From Chrysaora quinquecirrha (Eukaryota; Cnidaria; Scyphozoa; Semaeostomeae; Pelagiidae), in NCBI GenBank assembly GCA_014526335.1, contig JACTAT010000006.1:1752738-1816737 (forward strand): 64,000 nucleotides of DNA, in the 5' to 3' direction. The translations under genes and the position numbers were made by a program. Shown piece by piece: positions 20,928-34,800 of the stretch. How positions within the stretch are numbered: the stretch's first letter is position 1; every line of letters starts with the position of its first letter. The notes below the pieces were generated by a model. The model ran no database searches. It was not told the origin of the DNA and was given only the letters and a program-made list of their open reading frames with translations.

Positions 20928-21235
20928 ATTCGATCTGCAAACTCAGACCAAATTTACAGTAAAAACGTCTCGCTCTGTCAGCTATAATTATAATATATAT
21001 AAGATAAGTAAATGCCTGCCTGTCTCTGCTTTATATTATCCTCAACTATATTTAGAAATGATGAAACAAGTCATTTTGTGTCAACGTTGCAGAAAAAGTT
21101 GTTCCGCATTCCGCATGTTATGTTTATGATCGCAAAGTATTTTCTACCATTTGTTTACAGCCTCTTTTTGGAAAAATTGCGAAACTTTTTTGCAAAGTCA
21201 GCATAGGGTCAGCAAATTTGAAATTCGGCAAATTT
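20928..21235. other. 5' flank of the hydroxylase gene
   Basis: TTTGCAG precedes the chosen ATG by a few bases on the minus strand, so the ATG may open the second exon of a transcript with a non-coding first exon. The ORF at 21012-21206 has no family resemblance. No promoter motif was defined. Confidence 0.35.
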
Positions 21236-21364
21236 GTAGGGTTTTAGGGTCAGGGTTTTAGGATTAGGGTTTTAGGGTTAGGGAAGGGTTTTAGGATTAG
21301 GGTTCTAGGGTTAGGGTTGGGGTTAGGGTTTTAGGGTAGGGTTTTAGGTTAGGGTTAGGTTAGC
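21236..21364 (+). repeat. Interstitial telomere-like repeat (TTAGGG / TTTTAGGG mix)
   Basis: About 130 bases are made of TTAGGG, TTTTAGGG, TTAGGTTAGG and GGATTAGGG units. TTAGGG is the metazoan telomere unit in many phyla, including cnidarians. The units are degenerate, so this is an old internal tract rather than a chromosome end. Confidence 0.9.
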
Positions 21365-22439
21365 TACTTCTCTTTCACAATGTTTTTGCAGCGTTCAAAG
21401 TTTGGAACAATTGAATCAGCTGCTTTCGAAATTTTGATCGTGAAACAGTGAAAACGGTAATTCAACTCAATTGAAAACTTCTTAAGAAAAGTGGGTCTGC
21501 TAAAGTGCATGTGTCAGATCTTAAGGCTCATCTTTCTTGTACACCAGGGTGTTGGAGGGTAAATACAGTGAAGCAATTGAAGGCGTTGGTACACCCTGCT
21601 AGGGGGGGTTCGGAGAAGGCATACCCAAATAAAATTGTTAAGTAAACCCTTAAATAGAATGCAGTTTAGCTTAGGGGACACTTTTGGCTTTGTATGAAGA
21701 TGAATGGTATGAATATTTGACACTTTTTTCGTGCAAATCACAAACAAAAAGTGTTCAACATCAAATAAATCACTCTAAAACAATGTTTACAGCAAAGGTT
21801 AGGGGGCAGCAGCTCCCAATAAGAAGATATGCCAAAATTTTGTGGATTGAACTGATCAATATTTATTTTCTCCTTGTTACACTTGAACCTCATTCAAAAT
21901 TATTGTCATTTGTTCAAAACCTGTTGTTTACTTTTGTTGCATTCCTATTTTGCTGCTAAAGGATGTGTGCTGCATCTATACAAAACCCTCTACTTTGGCT
22001 TAGATCGGATTTTCATACTTTAATTATCAATAAAATAAAGGTTGTCTTATAAACCAGCATGATCACACCCATTCAACATTATACTTTTGTCATTAGTCTT
22101 AATTTTTTGCTACAACTAACTTATTACAGTTTATTTCATTGCTGTAAGAACTAGTCTGCCTTCTTTACCAAGGATTGTTTGACTTGTTTCTGAAAAAATT
22201 CGTTTTGTTTCAGGCGATATCCATTTGAAACTCCCCAAGATGTATCAATGCATGAAGATATGTCAAGATGATGAAGACTTGTTCTTTTAAAGTCACACAA
22301 TTGCTTGTAAGTTTTTTTGCTTTATAATCATCATCATCATTTCTAGTAACGTCTATCGTCTATTGCCAGAAAGCTTACATTATTTATTGATTGATGGGGA
22401 TTTCCCCCCGAGGTTCTACAGACAAACCCACTTGTACTG
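21365..22439. other. No gene recognised
   Basis: Unique-looking AT-rich sequence between the telomere-like tract and the satellite flank. ORFs at 21514-21747 and 21684-21959 show no family resemblance. Confidence 0.4.
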
Positions 22440-22640
22440 TAAACACAGACAACTGTAGTTTAACAGTGCGTCTGTACAATATAGCAGCTTCTATTGAAGT
22501 TTAACAGTGTTTCATTTCACTATAGCGGCTTCTATGGACGTTTAATGCCACAGATTTTGAGTATAGCGAATTCTATGGCAGATTAATGTCAGTCACATCT
22601 TTATGGTATAACAGCTTTTATAGCAGTTCTGTCTTGATCA
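22440..22640 (+). repeat. Degenerate tandem of about 42-bp units flanking the satellite
   Basis: Successive units contain TATAGCAGCTTCTATTGAAG, TATAGCGGCTTCTATGGACG, TATAGCGAATTCTATGGCAG, and TATAACAGCTTTTATAGCAG. The last runs into TTGATCATACTCTGCTTTCC, resembling ATCATACTCTGCTTCGC beyond the far end of the array at about 40725. Confidence 0.6.
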
Positions 22641-22896
22641 TACTCTGCTTTCCGATTACACTTTTTAGAAGGCTATTAAAACTGGGGAGGGACAGAATTT
22701 AGTTGCTGCATGTGCAAATATAAATTTGGGATCGTAAATAATATATTTCGTTGAAATAAACAAAATTGTATTAACACATTGATTGCATTTTGGTGGTAGT
22801 TAGATCTTCGACTAAGATTACTTTTCTTAGAGGCTCGATTGTAATATTGCATTAAAAAAAACGACAAACAAAGAAACTATCAAACATTGTTATCGG

Positions 22897-25800
22897 TGTT
22901 GTTGCGTGGAGTGTTTTGTTGAAGTAGAACTAACTTCTCCATATCATCACTCTCATACTCTAATTCAGCACATTCCTTCTACATGATGATCACTACGTTG
23001 AATTTTCTGTCTTCAGTGGCCAGCGCTACCCGAGCGCCGGAGCTGCTTGGATGGGAGAAGAGACATGGTGTTGTCGGGTAGGGTGTTTTGTTGAAGTAGA
23101 ATTAACTTCTCCTTATCATTACTCTCATACTCTAATTCAGCACATTATTTCTACATGATGATCACTACGTTGAATTTTCTGTCTTCAGTGGCCAGCGCTA
23201 CCCGAGCGCCGGAGCTGCTTGGATGGGAGAAGAGACATGGTGTTGTCGCGTGGGGTGTTTTGTTGAAGTAGAATTAACTTCTCCATATCATCACTCTCAT
23301 ACTCTAATTCAGCACATTCATTCTACATGATGATCACTACCTTGAATTTTCTGTCTTCAGTGGCCAGCGCTACCCGAGCGCCGGAGCTGTTTGAATGGGA
23401 GAAGAAACATGGTGTTGTTGCGTGGAGTGGTTTGTTGAAGTAGAATTAACTTCTCCATATCATCACTCTCGTACTCTAATTCAGCACATTCATTCCACAT
23501 GATGATCACTACGTTGAATTTTCTGTCTTGAGTGGTCAGCGCTACCCGAGCGCCGGAGCTGCTTGGATGGGAGAAGAGACATGATGTTGTCGCGTGGGGT
23601 GTTTTGTTGAAGTAGAATTAACTTCTCCATATCATCACTCTCATACTCTAATTCAGCACATTCATTCTACATGATGATCACTACGTTGAATTTTCTGTCT
23701 TCAGTGGCCAGCGCTACCCGAGCGCCGGAGCTGCTTGGATGGGAGAAGAGACATGGTGTTGTCGCGTGGGGTGTTTTGTTGAAGTATAATTAACTTCTCC
23801 ATATCATCACTCTCATACTCTAATTCAGCACATTCATTCTACATGATGATCACTACGTTGAATTTTCTGTCTTCAGTGGCCAGCGCTACCCGAGCGCCGG
23901 AGCTGCTTGGATGGGAGAAGAGACATGGTGTTGTCGCGTGGGGTGTTTTGTTGAAGTATAATTAATTTCTCCATATCATCACTCTGATACTCTAATTCAG
24001 CACATTCATTCTACATGATGATCACTACGTTGAATTTTCTGTCTTCAGTGGCCAGCGCTACCCGAGCGCCGGAGCTGCTTGGATGGGAGAAGAGACATGG
24101 TGTTGTCGCGTGGGGTGTTTTGTTGAAGTAGAATTAACTTCTCCATATCATCACTATTTTTCTTGTTCTGCCTTGATCATACTCTAATTCAGCACATTCA
24201 TTCTACATGATGATCACTACGTTGAATTTTCTGTCTTGAGTGGTCAGCGCTACCCGAGCGCCCGAGCTGCTTGGATGGGAGAAGAGACATGGTGTTGTCG
24301 CGTGGGGTGTTTTGTTGAAGTAGAATTAACTTCTCCATATCATCACTATTTTTCTTGTTCTGCCTTGATCATACTCTAATTCAGCACATTCATTCCACAT
24401 GATGATCACTACGTTGAATTTTCTGTCTTGAGTGGTCAGCGCTACCCGAGCGCCCGAGCTGCTTGGATGGGAGAAGAAACTTGGTGTTGTCGCGTGGAGT
24501 GTTTTGTTGAAGTAGAATTAACTTCTCCATATCATCACTATTTTTCTTGTTCTGCCTTGATCATACTCTAATTCAGCACATTCATTCCACATGATGATCA
24601 CTACGTTGAATTTTCTGTCTTGAGTGGTCAGCGCTACCCGAGCGCCGGAGCTGCTTGGATGGGAGAAGAGACATGGTGTTGTCGCGTGGAGTGTTTTGTT
24701 GAAGTAGAATTAACTTCTCCATATCATCACTCTCATACTCTAATTCAGCACATTCATTCTACATGATGATCACTACGTTGAATTTTCTGTCTTGAGTGGT
24801 CAGCGCTACCCGAGCGCCCGAGCTGCTTGGATGGGAGAAGAGACATGGTGTTGTCGCGTGGAGTGTTTTGTTGAAGTAGAATTAACTTCTCCATATCATC
24901 ACTTGTTCTGCCTTGATACTCTAATTCAGCACATTCATTCTACATGATGATCACTACGTTGAATTTTCTGTCTTGAGTGGTCAGCGCTACCCGAGCGCCG
25001 GAGCTGCTTGGATGGGAGAAGAGACATGGTGTTGTCGCGTGGGGTGTTTTGTTGAAGTAGAATTAACTTCTCCATATCATCACTCTCATACTCTAATTCA
25101 GCACATTCATTCTACATGATGATCACTACGTTGAATTTTCTGTCTTCAGTGGCCAGCGCTACCCGAGCGCCGGAGCTGCTTGGATGGGAGAAGAGACATG
25201 GTGTTGTCGCGTGGGGTGTTTTGTTGAAGTAGAATTAACTTCTCCATATCATCACTCTCATACTCTAATTCAGCACATTCATTCTACATGATGATCACTA
25301 CGTTGAATTTTCTGTCTTCAGTGGCCAGCGCTACCCGAGCGCCGGAGCTGCTTGGATGGGAGAAGAGACATGGTGTTGTCGCGTGGGGTGTTTTGTTGAA
25401 GTAGAATTAACTTCTCCATATCATCACTCTCATACTCTAATTCAGCACATTCATTCTACATGATGATCACTACGTTGAATTTTCTGTCTTGAGTGGTCAG
25501 CGCTACCCGAGCGCCGGAGCTGCTTGGATGGGAGAAGAGACATGGTGTTGTCGCGTGGGGTGTTTTGTTGAAGTAGAATTAACTTCTCCATATCATCACT
25601 CTCATACTCTAATTCAGCACATTCATTCTACATGATGATCACTACGTTGAATTTTCTGTCTTCAGTGGCCAGCGCTACCCGAGCGCCGGAGCTGCTTGGA
25701 TGGGAGAAGAGACATGGTGTTGTCGCGTGGGGTGTTTTGTTGAAGTAGAATTAACTTCTCCATATCATCACTCTCATACTCTAATTCAGCACATTCATTC

Positions 25801-28800
25801 TACATGATGATCACTACGTTGAATTTTCTGTCTTCAGTGGCCAGCGCTACCCGAGCGCCGGAGCTGCTTGGATGGGAGAAGAGACATGGTGTTGTCGCGT
25901 GGGGTGTTTTGTTGAAGTAGAATTAACTTCTCCATATCATCACTCTGATACTCTAATTCAGCACATTCATTCTACATGATGATCACTACGTTGAATTTTC
26001 TGTCTTCAGTGGCCAGCGCTACCCGAGCGCCGGAGCTGCTTGGATGGGAGAAGAGACATGGTGTTGTCGCGTGGGGTGTTTTGTTGAAGTAGAATTAACT
26101 TCTCCATATCATCACTCTCATACTCTAATTCAGCACATTCATTCTACATGATGATCACTACGTTGAATTTTCTGTCTTGAGTGGCCAGCGCTACCCGAGC
26201 GCCGGAGCTGCTTGGATGGGAGAAGAGACATGGTGTTGTCGCGTGGGGTGTTTTGTTGAAGTAGAATTAACTTCTCCATATCATCACTCTCATACTCTAA
26301 TTCAGCACATTCATTCTACATGATGATCACTACGTTGAATTTTCTGTCTTGAGTGGCCAGCGCTACCCGAGCGCCGGAGCTGCTTGGATGGGAGAAGAGA
26401 CATGGTGTTGTCGCGTGGGGTGTTTTGTTGAAGTAGAATTAACTTCTCCATATCATCACTCTCATACTCTAATTCAGCACATTCATTCTACATGATGATC
26501 ACTACGTTGAATTTTCTGTCTTCAGTGGCCAGCGCTACCCGAGCGCCGGAGCTGCTTGGATGGGAGAAGAGACATGGTGTTGTCGCGTGGGGTGTTTTGT
26601 TGAAGTAGAATTAACTTCTCCATATCATCACTCTCATACTCTAATTCAGCACATTCATTCTACATGATGATCACTACGTTGAATTTTCTGTCTTCAGTGG
26701 CCAGCGCTACCCGAGCGCCGGAGCTGCTTGGATGGGAGAAGAGACATGGTGTTGTCGCGTGGGGTGTTTTGTTGAAGTAGAATTAACTTCTCCATATCAT
26801 CACTCTCATACTCTAATTCAGCACATTCATTCTACATGATGATCACTACGTTGAATTTTCTGTCTTGAGTGGCCAGCGCTACCCGAGCGCCGGAGCTGCT
26901 TGGATGGGAGAAGAGACATGGTGTTGTCGCGTGGGGTGTTTTGTTGAAGTATAATTAACTTCTCCATATCATCACTCTCATACTCTAATTCAGCACATTC
27001 ATTCTACATGATGATCACTACGTTGAATTTTCTGTCTTCAGTGGCCAGCGCTACCCGAGCGCCGGAGCTGCTTGGATGGGAGAAGAGACATGGTGTTGTC
27101 GCGTGGGGTGTTTTGTTGAAGTAGAATTAACTTCTCCATATCATCACTCTCATACTCTAATTCAGCACATTCATTCTACATGATGATCACTACGTTGAAT
27201 TTTCTGTCTTCAGTGGCCAGCGCTACCCGAGCGCCGGAGCTGCTTGGATGGGAGAAGAGACATGGTGTTGTCGCGTGGGGTGTTTTGTTGAAGTAGAATT
27301 AACTTCTCCATATCATCACTCTCATACTCTAATTCAGCACATTCATTCTACATGATGATCACTACGTTGAATTTTCTGTCTTGAGTGGTCAGCGCTACCC
27401 GAGCGCCCGAGCTGCTTGGATGGGAGAAGAGACATGGTGTTGTCGCGTGGGGTGTTTTGTTGAAGTATAATTAACTTCTCCATATCATCACTCTCATACT
27501 CTAATTCAGCACATTCATTCTACATGATGATCACTACGTTGAATTTTCTGTCTTGAGTGGCCAGCGCTACCCGAGCGCCGGAGCTGCTTGGATGGGAGAA
27601 GAGACATGGTGTTGTCGCGTGGGGTGTTTTGTTGAAGTATAATTAACTTCTCCATATCATCACTCTCATACTCTAATTCAGCACATTCATTCTACATGAT
27701 GATCACTACGTTGAATTTTCTGTCTTCAGTGGCCAGCGCTACCCGAGCGCCGGAGCTGCTTGGATGGGAGAAGAGACATGGTGTTGTCGCGTGGGGTGTT
27801 TTGTTGAAGTATAATTAACTTCTCCATATCATCACTCTCATACTCTAATTCAGCACATTCATTCTACATGATGATCACTACGTTGAATTTTCTGTCTTGA
27901 GTGGTCAGCGCTACCCGAGCGCCGGAGCTGCTTGGATGGGAGAAGAGACATGGTGTTGTCGCGTGGGGTGTTTTGTTGAAGTAGAATTAACTTCTCCATA
28001 TCATCACTCTCATACTCTAATTCAGCACATTCATTCTACATGATGATCACTACGTTGAATTTTCTGTCTTCAGTGGCCAGCGCTACCCGAGCGCCGGAGC
28101 TGCTTGGATGGGAGAAGAGACATGGTGTTGTCGCGTGGGGTGTTTTGTTGAAGTAGAATTAACTTCTCCATATCATCACTCTCATACTCTAATTCAGCAT
28201 ATTCATTCTACATGATGATCACTACGTTGAATTTTCTGTCTTCAGTGGCCAGCGCTACCCGAGCGCCGGAGCTGCTTGGATGGGAGAAGAGACATGGTGT
28301 TGTCGCGTGGGGTGTTTTGTTGAAGTATAATTAACTTCTCCATATCATCACTCTCATACTCTAATTCAGCACATTCATTCTACATGATGATCACTACGTT
28401 GAATTTTCTGTCTTGAGTGGCCAGCGCTACCCGAGCGCCGGAGCTGCTTGGATGGGAGAAGAGACATGGTGTTGTCGCGTGGGGTGTTTTGTTGAAGTAG
28501 AATTAACTTCTCCATATCATCACTGTCATACTCTAATTCAGCACATTCATTCTACATGATGATCACTACGTTGAATTTTCTGTCTTGAGTGGTCAGCGCT
28601 ACCCGAGCGCCCGAGCTGCTTGGATGGGAGAAGAGACATGGTGTTGTCGCGTGGGGTGTTTTGTTGAAGTAGAATTAACTTCTCCATATCATCACTCTCA
28701 TACTCTAATTCAGCATATTCATTCTACATGATGATCACTACGTTGAATTTTCTGTCTTCAGTGGCCAGCGCTACCCGAGCGCCGGAGCTGCTTGGATGGG

Positions 28801-31800
28801 AGAAGAGACATGGTGTTGTCGCGTGGGGTGTTTTGTTGAAGTAGAATTAACTTCTCCATATCATCACTCTCATACTCTATTTCAGCACATTCATTCTACA
28901 TGATGATCGCTACGTTGAATTTTCTGTCTTCAGTGGCCAGCGCTACCCGAGCGCCGGAGCTGCTTGGATGGGAGAAGAGACATGGTGTTGTCGCGTGGAG
29001 TGTTTTGTTGAAGTAGAATTAACTTCTCCATATCATCACTCTCATACTCTAATTCAGCACATTCATTCTACATGATGATCACTACGTTGAATTTTCTGTC
29101 TTCAGTGGCCAGCGCTACCCGAGCGCCGGAGCTGCTTGGATGGGAGAAGAGACATGGTGTTGTCGCGTGGGGTGTTTTGTTGAAGTAGAATTAACTTCTC
29201 CATATCATCACTCTCATACTCTAATTCAGCACATTCATTCTACATGATGATCACTACGTTGAATTTTCTGTCTTCAGTGGCCAGCGCTACCCGAGCGCCG
29301 GAGCTGCTTGGATGGGAGAAGAGACATGGTGTTGTCGCGTGGGGTGTTTTGTTGAAGTAGAATTAACTTCTCCATATCATCACTCTCATACTCTAATTCA
29401 GCACATTCATTCTACATGATGATCACTACGTTGAATTTTCTGTCTTCAGTGGCCAGCGCTACCCGAGCGCCGGAGCTGCTTGGATGGGAGAAGAGACATG
29501 GTGTTGTCGCGTGGGGTGTTTTGTTGAAGTAGAATTAACTTCTCCATATCATCACTCTCATACTCTAATTCAGCACATTCATTCTACATGATGATCACTA
29601 CGTTGAATTTTCTGTCTTCAGTGGCCAGCGCTACCCGAGCGCCGGAGCTGCTTGGATGGGAGAAGAGACATGGTGTTGTCGCGTGGGGTGTTTTGTTGAA
29701 GTAGAATTAACTTCTCCATATCATCACTCTCATACTCTAATTCAGCACATTCATTCTACATGATGATCACTACGTTGAATTTTCTGTCTTCAGTGGCCAG
29801 CGCTACCCGAGCGCCGGAGCTGCTTGGATGGGAGAAGAGACATGGTGTTGTCGCGTGGGGTGTTTTGTTGAAGTAGAATTAACTTCTCCATATCATCACT
29901 CTCATACTCTAATTCAGCACATTCATTCCACATGATGATCACTACGTTGAATTTTCTGTCTTGAGTGGTCAGCGCTACCCGAGCGCCCGAGCTGCTTGGA
30001 TGGGAGAAGAGACATGGTGTTGTCGCGTGGAGTGTTTTGTTGAAGTAGAATTAACTTCTCCATATCATCACTCTCATACTCTAATTCAGCACATTCATTC
30101 TACATGATGATCACTACGTTGAATTTTCTGTCTTGAGTGGTCAGCGCTACCCGAGCGCCGGAGCTGCTTGGATGGGAGAAGAGACATGGTGTTGTCGCGT
30201 GGGGTGTTTTGTTGAAGTAGAATTAACTTCTCCATATCATCACTCTCATACTCTAATTCAGCACATTCATTCTACATGATGATCACTACGTTGAATTTTC
30301 TGTCTTCAGTGGCCAGCGCTACCCGAGCGCCGGAGCTGCTTGGATAGGAGAAGAGACATGGTGTTGTCGCGTGGGGTGTTTTGTTGAAGTAGAATTAACT
30401 TCTCCATATCATCACTCTCATACTCTAATTCAGCACATTCATTCTACATGATGATCACTACGTTGAATTTTCTGTCTTCAGTGGCCAGCGCTACCCGAGC
30501 GCCGGAGCTGCTTGGATGGGAGAAGAGACATGGTGTTGTCGCGTGGAGTGTTTTGTTGAAGTAGAATTAACTTCTCCATATCATCACTCTCATACTCTAA
30601 TTCAGCACATTCATTCTACATGATGATCACTACGTTGAATTTTCTGTCTTCAGTGGCCAGCGCTACCCGAGCGCCGGAGCTGCTTGGATGGGAGAAGAGA
30701 CATGGTGTTGTCGCGTGGGGTGTTTTGTTGAAGTAGAATTAACTTCTCCATATCATCACTCTCATACTCTAATTCAGCACATTCATTCTACATGATGATC
30801 ACTACGTTGAATTTTCTGTCTTCAGTGGCCAGCGCTACCCGAGCGCCGGAGCTGCTTGGATGGGAGAAGAGACATGGTGTTGTCGCGTGGGGTGTTTTGT
30901 TGAAGTAGAATTAACTTCTCCATATCATCACTCTCATACTCTAATTCAGCACATTCATTCTACATGATGATCACTACGTTGAATTTTCTGTCTTCAGTGG
31001 CCAGCGCTACCCGAGCGCCGGAGCTGCTTGGATGGGAGAAGAGACATGGTGTTGTCGCGTGGGGTGTTTTGTTGAAGTAGAATTAACTTCTCCATATCAT
31101 CACTCTCATACTCTAATTCAGCACATTCATTCTACATGATGATCACTACGTTGAATTTTCTGTCTTCAGTGGCCAGCGCTACCCGAGCGCCGGAGCTGCT
31201 TGGATGGGAGAAGAGACATGGTGTTGTCGCGTGGGGTGTTTTGTTGAAGTATAATTAACTTCTCCATATCATCACTCTCATACTCTAATTCAGCACATTC
31301 ATTCTACATGATGATCACTACGTTGAATTTTCTGTCTTCAGTGGCCAGCGCTACCCGAGCGCCGGAGCTGCTTGGATGGGAGAAGAGACATGGTGTTGTC
31401 GCGTGGGGTGTTTTGTTGAAGTATAATTAACTTCTCCATATCATCACTCTCATACTCTAATTCAGCACATTCATTCTACATGATGATCACTACGTTGAAT
31501 TTTCTGTCTTCAGTGGCCAGCGCTACCCGAGCGCCGGAGCTGCTTGGATGGGAGAAGAGACATGGTGTTGTCGCGTGGGGTGTTTTGTTGAAGTATAATT
31601 AACTTCTCCATATCATCACTCTCGTACTCTAATTCAGCACATTCATTCCACATGATGATCACTACGTTGAATTTTCTGTCTTGAGTGGTCAGCGCTACCC
31701 GAGCGCCGGAGCTGCTTGGATGGGAGAAGAGACATGGTGTTGTCGCGTGGAGTGTTTTGTTGAAGTAGAATTAACTTCTCCATATCATCACTCTCATACT

Positions 31801-34800
31801 CTAATTCAGCACATTCATTCCACATGATGATCACTACGTTGAATTTTCTGTCTTGAGTGGTCAGCGCTACCCGAGCGCCCGAGCTGCTTGGATGGGAGAA
31901 GAAACTTGGTGTTGTCGCGTGGAGTGTTTTGTTGAAGTAGAATTAACTTCTCCATATCATCACTCTCATACTCTAATTCAGCACATTCATTCCACATGAT
32001 GATCACTACGTTGAATTTTCTGTCTTGAGTGGTCAGCGCTACCCGAGCGCCGAGCTGCTTGGATGGGAGAAGAAACTTGGTGTTGTCGCGTGGAGTGTTT
32101 TGTTGAAGTAGAATTAACTTCTCCATATCATCACTCTCGTACTCTTGTTCAGCACATTCATTCCACATGATGATCACTACGTTGAATTTTCTGTCTTGAG
32201 TGGTCAGCGCTACCCGAGCGCCGGAGCTGCTTGGATGGGAGAAGAGACATGATGTTGTCGCGTGGGGTGTTTTGTTGAAGTAGAATTAACTTCTCCATAT
32301 CATCACTCTCATACTCTAATTCAGCATATTCATTCTACATGATGATCACTACGTTGAATTTTCTGTCTTCAGTGGCCAGCGCTACCCGAGCGCCGGAGCT
32401 GCTTGGATGGGAGAAGAGACATGGTGTTGTCGCGTGGGGTGTTTTGTTGAAGTAGAATTAACTTCTCCATATCATCACTCTCATACTCTAATTCAGCATA
32501 TTCATTCTACATGATGATCACTACGTTGAATTTTCTGTCTTCAGTGGCCAGCGCTACCCGAGCGCCGGAGCTGCTTGGATGGGAGAAGAGACATGGTGTT
32601 GTCGCGTGGGGTGTTTTGTTGAAGTATAATTAACTTCTCCATATCATCACTCTCATACTCTAATTCAGCACATTCATTCTACATGATGATCACTACGTTG
32701 AATTTTCTGTCTTCAGTGGCCAGCGCTACCCGAGCGCCGGAGCTGCTTGGATGGGAGAAGAGACATGGTGTTGTCGCGTGGGGTGTTTTGTTGAAGTAGA
32801 ATTAACTTCTCCATATCATCACTCTCATACTCTAATTCAGCACATTCATTCTACATGATGATCACTACGTTGAATTTTCTGTCTTCAGTGGCCAGCGCTA
32901 CCCGAGCGCCGGAGCTGCTTGGATGGGAGAAGAGACATGGTGTTGTCGCGTGGGGTGTTTTGTTGAAGTAGAATTAACTTCTCCATATCATCACTCTCAT
33001 ACTCTAATTCAGCACATTCATTCTACATGATGATCACTACGTTGAATTTTCTGTCTTCAGTGGCCAGCGCTACCCGAGCGCCGGAGCTGCTTGGATGGGA
33101 GAAGAGACATGGTGTTGTCGCGTGGGGTGTTTTGTTGAAGTAGAATTAACTTCTCCATATCATCACTCTCATACTCTAATTCAGCACATTCATTCTACAT
33201 GATGATCACTACGTTGAATTTTCTGTCTTCAGTGGCCAGCGCTACCCGAGCGCCGGAGCTGTTTGAATGGGAGAAGAAACATGGCGTTGTTGCGTGGAGT
33301 GGTTTGTTGAAGTAGAATTAACTTCTCCATATCATCACTCTCGTACTCTAATTCAGCATATTCATTCTACATGATGATCACTACGTTGAATTTTCTGTCT
33401 TCAGTGTCCAGCGCTACCCGAGCGCCGGAGCTGCTTGGATGGGAGAAGAGACATGGTGTTGTCGCGTGGGGTGTTTTGTTGAAGTAGAATTAACTTCTCC
33501 ATATCATCACTCTCATACTCTAATTCAGCATATTCATTCTACATGATGATCACTACGTTGAATTTTCTGTCTTCAGTGGCCAGCGCTACCCGAGCGCCGG
33601 AGCTGCTTGGTTGGGAGAAGAGACATGGTGTTGTCGCGTGGGGTGTTTTTTTGAAGTAGAATTAACTTCTCCATATCATCACTTTCGTACTCTAATTCAG
33701 CACATTCATTCCACATGATGATCACTACGTTGAATTTTCTGTCTTCAGTGGCCAGCGCTACCCGAGCGCCGGAGCTGCTTGGATGGGAGAATGGACATGG
33801 TGTTGTCGCGTGGAGTGTTTTGTTGAAGTAGAATTAACTTCTCCATATCATCACTCTCATACTCTAATTCAGCACATTCATTCTACATGATGATCACTAC
33901 GTTGAATTTTCTGTCTTCAGTGGCCAGCGCTACCCGAGCGCCGGAGCTGCTTGGATGGGAGAAGAGACATGGTGTTGTCGCGTGGGGTGTTTTGTTGAAG
34001 TAGAATTAACTTCTCCATATCATCACTCTCATACTCTAATTCAGCACATTCATTCTACATGATGATCACTACGTTGAATTTTCTGTCTTCAGTGGCCAGC
34101 GCTACCCGAGCGCCGGAGCTGCTTGGATGGGAGAAGAGACATGGTGTTGTCGCGTGGAGTGTTTTGTTGAAGTAGAATTAACTTCTCCATATCATCACTC
34201 TCATACTCTAATTCAGCACATTCATTCTACATGATGATCACTACGTTGAATTTTCTGTCTTCAGTGGTCAGCGCTACCCGAGCGCCGGAGCTGCTTGGAT
34301 GGGAGAAGAGACATGGTGTTGTCGCGTGGGGTGTTTTGTTGAAGTAGAATTAACTTCTCCATATCATCACTCTCATACTCTAATTCAGCACATTCATTCT
34401 ACATGATGATCACTACGTTGAATTTTCTGTCTTGAGTGGCCAGCGCTACCCGAGCGCCGGAGCTGCTTGGATGGGAGAAGAGACATGGTGTTGTCGCGTG
34501 GGGTGTTTTGTTGAAGTAGAATTAACTTCTCCATATCATCACTCTCATACTCTAATTCAGCACATTCATTCTACATGATGATCACTACGTTGAATTTTCT
34601 GTCTTCAGTGGCCAGCGCTACCCGAGCGCCGGAGCTGCTTGGATGGGAGAAGAGACATGGTGTTGTCGCGTGGGGTGTTTTGTTGAAGTAGAATTAACTT
34701 CTCCATATCATCACTACTTTTCTTGTTCTGCCTTGATCATACTCTAATTCAGCACATTCATTCTACATGATGATCACTACGTTGAATTTTCTGTCTTGAG

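Noticed and set aside
31643..32177. Minus-strand ORFs of 63 and 120 codons with a repeated WNECAEL(E)YESDDMEKL-like peptide
   Set aside because: They lie in the 172-bp satellite. The unit is not a multiple of three; the longer ORF exists only because one monomer lost a base. No start context or splice logic supports a gene.
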